Shown here one piece after another: positions 1 through 7,795 of a DNA stretch of 62,748 nucleotides. Position 1 is the stretch's first letter, and every line of letters begins with the position of its first letter. The DNA lies in assembly GCF_944324995.1 (NCBI RefSeq), contig NZ_CALUYL010000020.1:1-62748 (forward strand). The letters are read 5' to 3'. The stretch is from an uncultured Mailhella sp. (GTDB taxonomy: Bacteria; Desulfobacterota; Desulfovibrionia; Desulfovibrionales; Desulfovibrionaceae). A program made the position numbers and the translations under genes. The notes under the pieces are model-generated. The model was not told the DNA's origin. It was given only the letters and a program-made list of their open reading frames with translations, and searched no databases.

Positions 1-64
1 TTTTTTCAGGCGGCGCTTTCGGCGGGGCGCTCGTTTGAGCCGCTGTGCCTCAGCGCGTTTTCGA

Positions 65-93
65 GTTATGCCCATTTCGCCCCGACTTGTCAA
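65..93 (-). promoter_or_regulatory. strong sigma-70 promoter firing off the left edge
   Basis: On the minus strand TTGACA (93-88) is followed after 17 bp by CATAAC (70-65). The 35 bp upstream are very rich in A tracts, like an UP element. No minus-strand gene lies between this promoter and base 1, so the transcript leaves the window. The strength and the UP-like tract resemble stable-RNA promoters; that the target is an rRNA or tRNA operon is inference. Confidence 0.6.
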
Positions 94-220
94 ACACTTT
101 TTTGCGATTTTTTCATTCTTTTTGCATTTTCCTTCGTAACATATTGAGAATACAGCATAAAAAAAATGAGGCAAAGATCACTCTCCGCCCCATTTTTTGA
201 CCTTTTCCCGGCGTTTTCCG

Positions 221-799
221 TCAGGAAGAGCGTTTCACCGTCTTTCCCACGGCAAACGCGCGGGCCACAAATTCGCCCGTGCCGTAATACTCCTTGGTCA
301 GCGGAGCAAAGGAAAGCGCGTCGATGCGGGATGCATCGGGCAGGCCCTCGGGCGTCAGACAATCCCTGTTCACCTTCACGTCCATGATCTCGCCCACGAA
401 CTGGATATGGGAACCGAGTTCCAGCGTATGGCGGAGAAGCAGCTCCAGCACCACGGGACATTCCGCCACAAACGGGGCGTCCACATGATCGCCCGGCACC
501 GGCGTGAGCCCGAGCGTCTGAAACTTGTTTTCCTGACTGCCGGACACCAGTCCGGCGAAATCCGCCTGTCCCGCCATTCCCCTCGCGGGAATGCTCACCG
601 TAAACGCCTTTTTCTGCTGCAGCGCGCGGCAGGTCCACGTGGAGCGGCGAAGAGAAACCGAAAGACACGGGGGCTGCGAACAGCATACGCCTCCCCATGT
701 CGCCGTCATGATATTGGGTCGCCCCTCAACATCGTAGGTTCCCACCAGCATGACGGGAGCCGGAGAAAGGAAGGCCTGCGGCCCGAGAGAAATCAACAT
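221..799 (-). CDS. flavin reductase family protein (FMN-binding split barrel)
   Basis: A 192-residue protein whose N-terminal part (PAPVMLVGTYDVEGRPNIMTATWGG) has the usual opening of flavin-reductase-like FMN-binding proteins, followed by a Ser/Pro-rich segment and a G-x-F-like C-terminal half. Such proteins bind FMN and reduce it with NAD(P)H, or act as flavoproteins in the cytoplasm. The ATG at 799 was chosen because GAGG sits 6 nt upstream; an in-frame TTG 12 nt further up lacks this. It lies 15 nt after the S24-like regulator and probably shares a transcript with it and hflKC. The physiological partner is unknown. Confidence 0.82.
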   Translation of the reverse strand: MLISLGPQAFLSPAPVMLVGTYDVEGRPNIMTATWGGVCCSQPPCLSVSLRRSTWTCRALQQKKAFTVSIPARGMAGQADFAGLVSGSQENKFQTLGLTPVPGDHVDAPFVAECPVVLELLLRHTLELGSHIQFVGEIMDVKVNRDCLTPEGLPDASRIDALSFAPLTKEYYGTGEFVARAFAVGKTVKRSS

Positions 800-814
800 G
801 AAACGCCTCAACCA

Positions 815-1504
815 TTAAAGGGGCTGGAAGGCCCAGACGGCTCTTCCATAATAAAGGTTCGGCCAGTCTTCTTTCGACACCAGCCTTGTTTTCTTGCCTT
901 CCTCGCCGCATTCGGCGCGAAGTTCATAGCCCTTGGGCGTGATGCACAGGCGGCGGAACTGCAGTCCGCTGCCGCCGAGCACCGCCACCAGCGCGCCGTT
1001 TTCCGCTTCGACTTCCCGTGCAACGGCCACGAGCGCGCCTGCATTGAGCGCCGGAGCCATGCAGGTCTCCAGCACCCGGAAGATTTCCACGCCCCGCCTG
1101 GTGAACTCCAGAGGAAAAATCTGACGATCCACCACGGGAAAGACGCCGTCGGCGGAACGCACGGTGCCGTACACGGGCAGTTCCCCCGGACGCGTCCTTT
1201 CCAGCGGCGGGGGGGGAGGCTGTCGGAATCCCGACGCACCCTCCTCCCTCGCCGGATACTCCTGACGCGCGGAACTCATGAACACCGGCGGCTCGCCGAA
1301 GCGAAGCCAGTCCATCCGGACATGGAACAGGTCAGAAACCCTGACGCACCACGACAACGGAATAATCCCCCTCTTTTTGGCTTCCGAAATGCTTCCCTGC
1401 TGCAGATTGAGCAGTTCGGCAAGTTCCGCCTGCGTCCTTTTCCCGGACACAAAGAGCATGCGGGCGTACACCGCGTCGAACTGATCCATATCCAGTCGTT
1501 CCAT
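815..1504 (-). CDS. HTH / S24-like (CI-type) transcriptional regulator
   Basis: A 229-residue protein. Residues about 5-65 form a CI-repressor-type helix-turn-helix (QAELAELLNLQQGSISEAKKRG). A Pro-rich linker follows, then a C-terminal half that resembles the S24 peptidase fold of LexA/CI. In LexA-like proteins the nucleophile lies in a G-x-S-M motif; here the corresponding motif reads E-T-C-M, and no clear catalytic lysine is visible, so autoproteolysis is doubtful. The Pro linker is encoded by an uninterrupted run of eight G/C (1209-1216). It starts 11 nt after the hflC stop and is followed closely by the flavin reductase, so it is probably in the hflKC transcript. Its target is unknown. 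Confidence 0.8.
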   Translation of the reverse strand: MERLDMDQFDAVYARMLFVSGKRTQAELAELLNLQQGSISEAKKRGIIPLSWCVRVSDLFHVRMDWLRFGEPPVFMSSARQEYPAREEGASGFRQPPPPPLERTRPGELPVYGTVRSADGVFPVVDRQIFPLEFTRRGVEIFRVLETCMAPALNAGALVAVAREVEAENGALVAVLGGSGLQFRRLCITPKGYELRAECGEEGKKTRLVSKEDWPNLYYGRAVWAFQPL

Positions 1505-1515
1505 GCTTCCCCCGG

Positions 1516-2367
1516 CTACTTGATGGGCTGAAGCAGAGGACTGTCGGGCGTGAGAACCATGCGGGTGTTTTCTCCAAGAGACTTGCGGAGCGCTTCCAGA
1601 CCGCGCTGGAAGGAATAGAATTCCGGAGAACGCGAGAAGGCTTCGGCGTAGATGCGGGCCGCCTCGGCGTCGCCCTGACCGCGGAGCACCTGCGCCTTCT
1701 TGTTGGCCTCGGCCAGAATGACGGCGCGTTCCTTGTCGGCGCCGGAGCGGATCTTGGTGGATTCCTCCGCGCCTTCCGAACGGTACTGCGTGGCCTGACG
1801 TTCGCGTTCCGCGCGCATGCGGTCGAAAATGGCGCGCTGGTTTTCGGCGGGCAGGTCGGTGCGCTTGATGCGCACGTCCACGATCTCGATGCCGAATTCC
1901 TTCATCTGCTGCGAAGCCTTTTCCGTCACCGACTCCATGATGGACGTGCGTTCGTCGGCCACGACCTGCGTGAGCGTGTGGCGGCCGATGTGCGCGCGTA
2001 TCTGCGAATAGATGACCGCGTCGAGACGGGCCTGCGCGTTGTGTTCCGTGCGCATGGTGCGGTAGAAGCGCAGCGGATCGACGATTTTCCAGCGGGCGTA
2101 GTTGTCGAGCACGATGGATTTCAGATCGCTCGTGAGCGCTTCGGCCGGACGGGCGTCATAGTCCAGAATGCGGGCCTCGAAGTACACCACCTTCTGCACG
2201 AAGGGAAGCTTGACGTGCAGGCCGGGACCATACACCTTGTCCAGCGGATGACCGAGCTGGATGACCAGCGCCTGCTGCGTCTGATTCACGATGAACAGGC
2301 TCTGCTGCACCCCCAGGAGCACGATCATAAAAACAATCAGAAAAAAGAAGGGCTTCACGGCTTTCAT
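1516..2367 (-). CDS. hflC: HflC, FtsH-associated SPFH/prohibitin protein
   Basis: A 283-residue SPFH-domain protein with a single N-terminal membrane segment (about residues 5-28) and the family motif VNQTQQALVIQLG just after it. A C-terminal helical region rich in Glu/Arg/Ala (RAEREREATQ-like) is typical of prohibitins. HflK and HflC form a large periplasm-facing ring around the FtsH protease and modulate membrane protein turnover. The start codon overlaps the hflK stop (ATGA), so translation is coupled. Confidence 0.96.
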   Translation of the reverse strand: MKAVKPFFFLIVFMIVLLGVQQSLFIVNQTQQALVIQLGHPLDKVYGPGLHVKLPFVQKVVYFEARILDYDARPAEALTSDLKSIVLDNYARWKIVDPLRFYRTMRTEHNAQARLDAVIYSQIRAHIGRHTLTQVVADERTSIMESVTEKASQQMKEFGIEIVDVRIKRTDLPAENQRAIFDRMRAERERQATQYRSEGAEESTKIRSGADKERAVILAEANKKAQVLRGQGDAEAARIYAEAFSRSPEFYSFQRGLEALRKSLGENTRMVLTPDSPLLQPIK

Positions 2368-3536
2368 TTCTGCGCACCTCCCTTTGCCGCATCGCCGCCT
2401 TTCCAGCCGTCGAGCGGAAGCAGGGGAAGCACATGGCTGCCGGTGTCGGACGGAAGCACCAGCTTTTCCATGCCGGGCTTGCTCAGTATGTCTTCAAAGG
2501 TTTCGTAGAGCATGCGTTTTTTCGTCACGTCCTCGGCCTTTTCGTATTCGGCGAGCACGGAAAGGAAGCGCTGCGCCTCGCCTTCGGCCTCGCGCACGCG
2601 CGTTTCCTTGTAGGCTTCGGCCTTGTTGATCATTTCCTGGGCCTGGCCCTGCGCCTTGGGCAGAATGTCGCGGCGGTAGGCTTCGGCCTCGTTGATGCTG
2701 CGCTGCTTGTCTTCGCGGGCGCTCGCCACATCCTTGAAGGAATCGCTCACTTCTCTGGGCGGCTGCACGTCCTGCATCTGCACGGCCACCACCTGCACGC
2801 CCACCTGATAGCGGTCAAGAATGCGCTGCAGAAGATCGGCCACGTCGTTCTGAATCTGCACTCGTCCGTCGGTGAGCGCGGAATCGAGCGTGGTCTTGCC
2901 GATGACCTCGCGCATGGACGCCTCGGCCGCGCGCTTGACCACCTGATCGGGCTGAATCACGTTGAACAGGTAATCCACCGCGCCGTCGGGCTTGATCTGA
3001 TACTGAATGTTGAACTGCACGTTGATGATGTTCTCATCGCCCGTGAGCATGGCCGATTCCTCGTTGACCGCCTGCACGCGTCCCTGCTGGAACACGCCGC
3101 CCACGGACTGGGCGCGATAGCCCACGGCCGTCTGACGCACCTGCGAAACCTTGGGCTTGTACACGGTTTCTATGGGGTACGGCAGATGAATGTGCGGTCC
3201 GGGATTTTCGGTGCGCACGTACTTGCCGAAGCGAAGCACCACGCCGGATTCGTCGGGCTGAACGATATAGATGCCGGAAAGCATCCAGACCACCAGCGCG
3301 CCAAGAATCCACCAGCGCATTTTCGGCAGACCGTCGATCTGCGGAGCCTTGGGCCATGAAAACGAAGGACGTCCGCCCTTGGGAGAACCGCCGCCCTGCC
3401 TGTTCCGGTTGTCGTCTTTCCGGGAATCGTCGCGATCATCGTCGCCCTTTCCCCAGTTGCCCCTGCCCGCGGAACCCCAGCCGTTTTTCTGCTGTTGTTG
3501 CCGCTTTTCCTGTAGTTTATCCCAGTCCCAGTTCAT
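2364..3536 (-). CDS. hflK: HflK, FtsH-associated SPFH/prohibitin protein
   Basis: A 390-residue protein with the classic HflK N terminus (MNWDWDKLQ), a Gly/Asp/Arg-rich disordered stretch, one membrane segment (about residues 74-93) and an SPFH domain that begins VQPDESGVVLRFGKY. Partner of HflC, which follows with a 4-nt overlap. The start is well supported by the family N terminus, yet no Shine-Dalgarno is present, and the only good promoter puts the transcription start about 3 nt upstream, so the message may be leaderless. Confidence 0.97.
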   Translation of the reverse strand: MNWDWDKLQEKRQQQQKNGWGSAGRGNWGKGDDDRDDSRKDDNRNRQGGGSPKGGRPSFSWPKAPQIDGLPKMRWWILGALVVWMLSGIYIVQPDESGVVLRFGKYVRTENPGPHIHLPYPIETVYKPKVSQVRQTAVGYRAQSVGGVFQQGRVQAVNEESAMLTGDENIINVQFNIQYQIKPDGAVDYLFNVIQPDQVVKRAAEASMREVIGKTTLDSALTDGRVQIQNDVADLLQRILDRYQVGVQVVAVQMQDVQPPREVSDSFKDVASAREDKQRSINEAEAYRRDILPKAQGQAQEMINKAEAYKETRVREAEGEAQRFLSVLAEYEKAEDVTKKRMLYETFEDILSKPGMEKLVLPSDTGSHVLPLLPLDGWKGGDAAKGGAQK

Positions 3537-3545
3537 AATGAGAGT

Positions 3546-3574
3546 AAATTATGACACGTTCTTTCCATGGTCAA
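3546..3574 (-). promoter_or_regulatory. promoter of hflK-hflC operon
   Basis: On the minus strand TTGACC (3574-3569), 17 bp, TAATTT (3551-3546). Transcription would start at about 3539, only a few bases before the hflK ATG at 3536. Confidence 0.7.
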
Positions 3575-3685
3575 GGCGCAAGGCAGGATTACGGCGCAAG
3601 GCTTTTGGGAAAAACGACGCCGCCGGACGCCGAAGGCGATTCCGGCTCCTCTGACGAAAAAAATGCGCGCATGAGAAAAAAACGC

Positions 3686-3714
3686 TTGACGACCACCAGC
3701 CTTTTGCCTATGTT
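3686..3714 (+). promoter_or_regulatory. promoter of first tRNA-Arg gene
   Basis: TTGACG (3686-3691), 17 bp, TATGTT (3709-3714). The tRNA begins 12 bp after the -10 box. Confidence 0.72.
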
Positions 3715-3726
3715 GGCGGTTGTCGG

Positions 3727-3803
3727 GCGCTCGTGGCTCAGCTGGATAGAGCAACAGGCTACGAACCTGTGGGTCGGGAGTTCGAATCTCTCCGGGCGCA
3801 CCA
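3727..3803 (+). tRNA. tRNA-Arg (anticodon ACG), copy 1
   Basis: A 77-nt cloverleaf. The 7-bp acceptor stem (GCGCTCG with CGGGCGC, one G-U pair) is followed by discriminator A and an encoded CCA. The anticodon stem ACAGG/CCTGT holds the loop CTACGAA, giving anticodon ACG (inosine-modified by TadA in bacteria to read CGU/CGC/CGA). The T-loop TTCGAAT is intact. It differs from copy 2 at three positions. Confidence 0.97.
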
Positions 3804-3820
3804 CACCATGACAGTCGGAA

Positions 3821-3849
3821 GGCTTGCCGCAAAAGGCAAGCCTTTTTCT
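3821..3849 (+). terminator. rho-independent terminator after tRNA-Arg copy 1
   Basis: GGCTTGCC, 6-nt loop, GGCAAGCC, then five T. Confidence 0.85.
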
Positions 3850-3870
3850 TCGGAAAAGGCAAAAAAATGC

Positions 3871-3899
3871 TTGACGTTTTTCCGAAGCGCGACTAATGT
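3871..3899 (+). promoter_or_regulatory. promoter of second tRNA-Arg gene
   Basis: TTGACG (3871-3876), 17 bp, TAATGT (3894-3899). The tRNA begins 14 bp after the -10 box. Confidence 0.75.
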
Positions 3900-3912
3900 C
3901 CATTTTCACCAA

Positions 3913-3989
3913 GCGCTCGTAGCTCAGCTGGATAGAGCAACAGGCTACGAACCTGTAGGTCGGGAGTTCGAATCCCTCCGGGCGCACCA
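3913..3989 (+). tRNA. tRNA-Arg (anticodon ACG), copy 2
   Basis: A 77-nt gene with the same acceptor stem, anticodon loop CTACGAA and encoded CCA as copy 1. The three differences are G9A, one G-to-A after the anticodon stem, and T-to-C in the T stem. It has its own promoter and terminator, so the pair is a duplicated stand-alone unit and not a polycistronic tRNA transcript. Confidence 0.97.
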
Positions 3990-3999
3990 TTCGAGAGCA

Positions 4000-4032
4000 A
4001 AGGCTTATGAGAATATCTCATAAGCCTTTTTT
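4000..4032 (+). terminator. rho-independent terminator after tRNA-Arg copy 2
   Basis: A perfect 12-bp stem (AGGCTTATGAGA, loop ATA, TCTCATAAGCCT) followed by six T. Confidence 0.92.
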
Positions 4033-4137
4033 CTTATGCTTTTTCAGCATTTCCGGGAGCTTTCCGCTTCCGCGCGCTTCCAAGCTTCTTCCCTGCCGGG
4101 TTCTCCGGCGAGGCCTTTTTCCTCCCTCTCCCCCCCC

Positions 4138-4185
4138 AAAAAAAGCGCACCGACGGCGCGCCTCAAAAACGCACGCCGTCGGCGC
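4138..4185 (-). terminator. terminator of the cyanate operon
   Basis: On the minus strand a GC-rich stem (CGCCGACGGCG pairing with CGCCGTCGGTG, bases 4185-4145) is followed by seven T (4144-4138). It lies just after the ATPase gene. Confidence 0.8.
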
Positions 4186-4218
4186 ACCATGTCCGATTCC
4201 GGGAATCCCGCCTCAAAG

Positions 4219-5013
4219 CTACGCGGCCTGCGACGCCCCCTTCTCACTGAGAAACTGAATGATCCGGTTGCGCAGCTTGTAGTAGTCGGGATGCTCGATG
4301 ATGGACGCCCTGGTTCGCGGCCGCGGAATCTCGATGGGAACCACCTCCCTGATTGCCGCGAACGGCCCGGCGCTCATGAGCAGAATGCGGTCCGAAAGCA
4401 GTATGGCTTCGTCCACGTCGTGCGTCACCATGAATATGGTCACGCCCGTATCGTTCCACATGCGTATGAGCTCATCCTGAATGGTTCCGCGCGTCAAGGC
4501 GTCGATCTGGGCAAAGGGCTCGTCCAGCAGCATCATGGGAGGCTGCACGGCAAAAGCCCGGGCAAGGCCGCAGCGCTGCTTCATGCCGCCGGAGAGCGCC
4601 GAAGGATACTTGCCCTCCGCGCCCTTCAGATTGACGAGCTCCAGATAATGCGACACGCGTTCGTGAATCTTGCTGCGGCTCCAGTGCGGATACGCGGCCT
4701 GCACGGCAAGGCGCACGTTCTGATACACGGTCATCCACGGCATGAGCGCAAAGTTCTGGAACACCACCATGCGGTCGAGTCCGGGGCTGCTCACCTCCCT
4801 GCCCTTCAGAAGAATGACGCCTTCATCGGCGTGGTCGATGCCGGCAATGATGTTGAGCAGGGTGGACTTGCCGCAGCCGGAATGCCCGATGACGGAAACG
4901 AATTCCCCTTCCCGTATCTGCAGGGAAATGTCGCGAAACACGCAGTAGGGTTCTTTCATGCCGGGAACGTTGTACGTCTTGCTTACCCGGTCCACTTCAA
5001 GAAGAGGTGTCAT
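4219..5013 (-). CDS. cynD: ABC transporter ATPase, nitrate/sulfonate/cyanate type (CynD-like)
   Basis: A 264-residue ATP-binding subunit with Walker A GHSGCGKST (residues 43-51), Q-loop FQNFALMPW, signature LSGGMKQR and Walker B MMLLDEPFAQ, followed by the H-loop MVTHDVDEA. It energises import of the substrate bound by the protein encoded at 5904-7268. The Nrt/Ssu/Tau/Cyn ATPases are hard to tell apart by sequence alone; cyanate is assigned from the cynS neighbour. It lies 24 nt after the permease and is the last gene of the operon. Confidence 0.9.
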   Translation of the reverse strand: MTPLLEVDRVSKTYNVPGMKEPYCVFRDISLQIREGEFVSVIGHSGCGKSTLLNIIAGIDHADEGVILLKGREVSSPGLDRMVVFQNFALMPWMTVYQNVRLAVQAAYPHWSRSKIHERVSHYLELVNLKGAEGKYPSALSGGMKQRCGLARAFAVQPPMMLLDEPFAQIDALTRGTIQDELIRMWNDTGVTIFMVTHDVDEAILLSDRILLMSAGPFAAIREVVPIEIPRPRTRASIIEHPDYYKLRNRIIQFLSEKGASQAA

Positions 5014-5037
5014 GATGCCTCCTTCGACGGTAAGAAA

Positions 5038-5844
5038 TCAGTCCGTGTAGGCCAGGCGTCTGGCGAGCCTGGTGAACAGCCAGTCCACGATCACGCCGAC
5101 GACGCCGATGGTGAGAATGGCGAAAATGACGCTCGGCAGAGACAGGTTGTTCCATTCGTTCCACACGAAATAGCCCAGTCCCAGGGAGCCGAGCAGAGCC
5201 TCGGCGGGAATGAGCGCGACCCACGCGCTGCCCATGGATATCTTCAATCCGGCAACGATGGCGGGACCGGCCGCGGGAAGAATGACCTTGAAGAACTTTT
5301 CCGAGGGCCGCATCTGCAGGATGGACGCCACGTTGAGATATTCCTTGCGTATATTGCCCACGCCGAAGGCCGTGTTGGCCAGCGTAGGCCACAAGCTGGC
5401 CATGAAAATGACGAAAAAGGCCGTCATTTCGCTGTCTCTGACGGAATACAGAAGCAGCGGCATCCACGCGATGGGCGAAATGGAGCGCAGAATCTGAATG
5501 TACGGATTGGCGGCGGCAAACAGGGTCTGACTGCGGCCGAGAATCACGCCCAGAATGACGGCCACCACGCTTGCCAGCACAAAGCCCGAAATCAGACGCA
5601 GGAGACTGTAGCCCACAAGAATGGCTATTCCCTTGTCGTTGGGGCCCGCGTCGTAGAAAGGATCACTGAGAAACTCCAGAGACACCGTCGCCACCTCGCC
5701 GGGAGTGGGCATTTCCGAGCCCTGAGCCAGAAGCTGCCACAGCGCAAGGAAAACGACGGCAAGCAGCAGACAGAGAAAAAGGGATTTACTGTTCATGAGC
5801 GTACCCGAAAAAAGATGCGGGACAGAAGCCGGCATGACGATCAT
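5038..5844 (-). CDS. cynB: ABC transporter permease, nitrate/sulfonate/cyanate type (CynB-like)
   Basis: A 268-residue inner-membrane permease of the binding-protein-dependent family with about six hydrophobic segments and the EAA-type cytoplasmic loop (KFFKVILPAAGPAIVAGLKISMGSAW). The ATG at 5844 has AGAGG 5 nt upstream; a later ATG (5796) has a poorer site. Cyanate is the likely substrate from context; nitrate or a sulfonate cannot be excluded from this sequence alone. Confidence 0.88.
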   Translation of the reverse strand: MIVMPASVPHLFSGTLMNSKSLFLCLLLAVVFLALWQLLAQGSEMPTPGEVATVSLEFLSDPFYDAGPNDKGIAILVGYSLLRLISGFVLASVVAVILGVILGRSQTLFAAANPYIQILRSISPIAWMPLLLYSVRDSEMTAFFVIFMASLWPTLANTAFGVGNIRKEYLNVASILQMRPSEKFFKVILPAAGPAIVAGLKISMGSAWVALIPAEALLGSLGLGYFVWNEWNNLSLPSVIFAILTIGVVGVIVDWLFTRLARRLAYTD

Positions 5845-5872
5845 TCCGGCCTCTGTCCCCGTGCTTTGGACA

Positions 5873-5891
5873 ACGGCCTCTCGTCGGCCGT
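5873..5891 (-). promoter_or_regulatory. intercistronic hairpin between binding protein and permease
   Basis: A 6-bp perfect inverted repeat (ACGGCC, 7 nt, GGCCGT) without a T run. Hairpins here commonly stabilise the upstream message, giving more binding protein than permease; that role is inferred. Confidence 0.4.
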
Positions 5892-5903
5892 CGGGAAAAC
5901 AGA

Positions 5904-7268
5904 CTATGCCTTTCTGATGGCAAAGCTCTTGATGTACTCTTCCGGTTTGTCGGGATCAAACTCCTTGCCCATGACGACGTGCTTCTTGTACGCCGAGGTC
6001 GGGGGCGTGAATCCCATTTCCTTCATGACCGAAGCGCAGTCCGCGGCAAGGAAGACCTGTTCGGCTATGCCGCGATAATCCACGTCGCCCTTGAGGTAGC
6101 CCCAGCGCTTGAGCTGGCTGAGAATCCACACGGCCATGGAATCCCACGGGAAGGGATCGAAATTGATGCGCTCGGGCACGTGACACATGTTGCCGAGACC
6201 GTCGGGGAACTCGCCGGTAAGCACCTGTTCCACCACTTCCACGGGCTGGTTGAGATAGTTGCGGGGAGCGATGGCCTTGGCGATGTCCTTGCGGTTGGCC
6301 GGATCGGAACTGAACATGGTGGCGTCGATGATGGCGCGGAAAATGGCCTTGAAGGTATTGGGAGCCTCTTCCGCGAACTTCTTGGAAGAGGTGAAGGCGC
6401 AGCAGGGATGCCCGGGCCAGATGTCGCGGGTCAGCATGAAGATGAAACCGGCCTTCTCGTACACGGCACGCTGATTGAACGGGTCGGGCGACAGGAATCC
6501 GTCGATGTTGCCCGCCTTGAGGTTGGCCACCATTTCCGGCGGGGGCAGAATGCGGATCTGCACTTCCGTGTCGGGATTCACGCCGCCTTCGGCCAGATAG
6601 TAGCGGAGCAGCAGATTGTGCATGGAATAGTCGAAGGGAACGGCAAACACGAAGCCCTTCATGTCCTTGGCGGACTTCACGCCCTTGTGATCCATGCGCA
6701 GGGTAATGGCCTGTCCGTTGACGTTTTCCAGCGCGGGAGTGAGGAAAGGCATCTTGGGCGAGCCCAGGCCGAGCGACATGGCAATGGGCATGGGGGCGAG
6801 CATCTGGGTGTAGTCCGTCTGACCGGAAACCGCCCAGTCGCGTATCATGGCCCAGCCGGAAGCCTTGTAGGGCTGCGCTTCCGTAAGACCGTATTTCTTA
6901 TAAAATCCCATGGGATGCGCCATCACAATGGGCGTGCCGCAGGTGAGCGGCATGAAGCCTATCTTCACATCCTTCTTTTCAATGGGGCCTATGGCGTCAA
7001 GAGCCATGGCCTTGGCGGCGTCCAGAGGAAAAATACTGCTGATGACGGCCATGGCCGAAGACGCGCCGAGCATTTTCATGAATGAGCGTCGACTGACGTC
7101 GTTGCCGCCGAATATCTTGCGTACCACGGAGGATTCCACGGCGCGCAGCATGGCGGATTCGCCGTCGACGGGGGACGAAGGGGACACGGCCGCATGGTCA
7201 TGGGCCAGTCGAGTGGTGGAGCTGAACGGATCGGCCAGACTGGCCGGCCCTGTATGATGCTGAGACAT
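5904..7268 (-). CDS. cynA: exported cyanate/nitrate-type substrate-binding protein (CynA/NrtA family)
   Basis: A 454-residue NrtA/CynA-type binding protein. A twin-arginine signal is clear: S-R-R-S-F-M-K at residues 59-65, then a hydrophobic stretch and a likely cleavage near residue 87 (DAAKA). About 58 residues precede the twin arginines, much longer than a usual n-region. The mature part has the family motifs KIGFMPLTCGTPIVMAHPMG and GFLSPDPFNQRAVYE. It follows cynS by 48 nt and starts with AGGAAA 7 nt upstream. The folded export route fits the tat genes at 60567-62196. Substrate is inferred from cynS. Confidence 0.9.
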   Translation of the reverse strand: MSQHHTGPASLADPFSSTTRLAHDHAAVSPSSPVDGESAMLRAVESSVVRKIFGGNDVSRRSFMKMLGASSAMAVISSIFPLDAAKAMALDAIGPIEKKDVKIGFMPLTCGTPIVMAHPMGFYKKYGLTEAQPYKASGWAMIRDWAVSGQTDYTQMLAPMPIAMSLGLGSPKMPFLTPALENVNGQAITLRMDHKGVKSAKDMKGFVFAVPFDYSMHNLLLRYYLAEGGVNPDTEVQIRILPPPEMVANLKAGNIDGFLSPDPFNQRAVYEKAGFIFMLTRDIWPGHPCCAFTSSKKFAEEAPNTFKAIFRAIIDATMFSSDPANRKDIAKAIAPRNYLNQPVEVVEQVLTGEFPDGLGNMCHVPERINFDPFPWDSMAVWILSQLKRWGYLKGDVDYRGIAEQVFLAADCASVMKEMGFTPPTSAYKKHVVMGKEFDPDKPEEYIKSFAIRKA

Positions 7269-7316
7269 GGCGATTTCCTTGAAGATAAAACATGATGAAA
7301 GGATTCCTGCCGACGA

Positions 7317-7757
7317 TTACCACTTCTTGTAGGGAAGGAACTTGCCGTTCAGGGTCACCACCACGCGGTCGCCGTGGGGATTTTCTTCCTTCTGAATGTC
7401 CATGGTGAAGTCGATGGCGCTCATGATGCCGTCGCCGAACTTCTCATGAATGACTTCCTTGATGGTTCCGCCGTATACCTGCATGATTTCATAGAAGCGA
7501 TAGATGAGCGGATCGGTGGGCACGATGGTGTCCGTTCCCTTCATGGGGCACTCCTGCAGGGCTTCCGCCACTTCCGCAGGAAGGCCCAGAATCTCCACGG
7601 CCTTTGCCGCCTGCTCCGCCGTCATGCTGTTCTGACCCAGCAGCGCGGAAGTAACCCATACCGGATGTCCGCCCACATGAGCGGCAATGGCTTCCCAGGA
7701 AAGATGTTTGCTGAGCTTGGCTTCCTTTATCATCTTGGTAGCTTGGCTGCGTTCCAT
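7317..7757 (-). CDS. cynS: cyanate hydratase (cyanase)
   Basis: A 146-residue cyanase, which converts cyanate plus bicarbonate to ammonia and two CO2 in the cytoplasm. The C-terminal catalytic domain is well conserved: the Arg and Glu in YRFYE and the Ser in IMSAIDF occupy the positions of Arg96, Glu99 and Ser122 of the E. coli enzyme, with identical spacing (26 residues from Arg to Ser). The ATG at 7757 has GGAG 7 nt upstream; the TTG at 7775 does not. It is the first gene of the operon, before its transporter. No carbonic anhydrase (cynT) or CynR regulator is adjacent. Confidence 0.97.
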   Translation of the reverse strand: MERSQATKMIKEAKLSKHLSWEAIAAHVGGHPVWVTSALLGQNSMTAEQAAKAVEILGLPAEVAEALQECPMKGTDTIVPTDPLIYRFYEIMQVYGGTIKEVIHEKFGDGIMSAIDFTMDIQKEENPHGDRVVVTLNGKFLPYKKW

Positions 7758-7795
7758 GTGTATGCTCCTTTGCAATGACTGTTTGTCGCAAGTAT

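Noticed and set aside
4036-6078. A 680-codon plus-strand open frame opposite the cyanate transporter genes
   Set aside because: No domain, low complexity, antisense to an ABC transporter with intact motifs.
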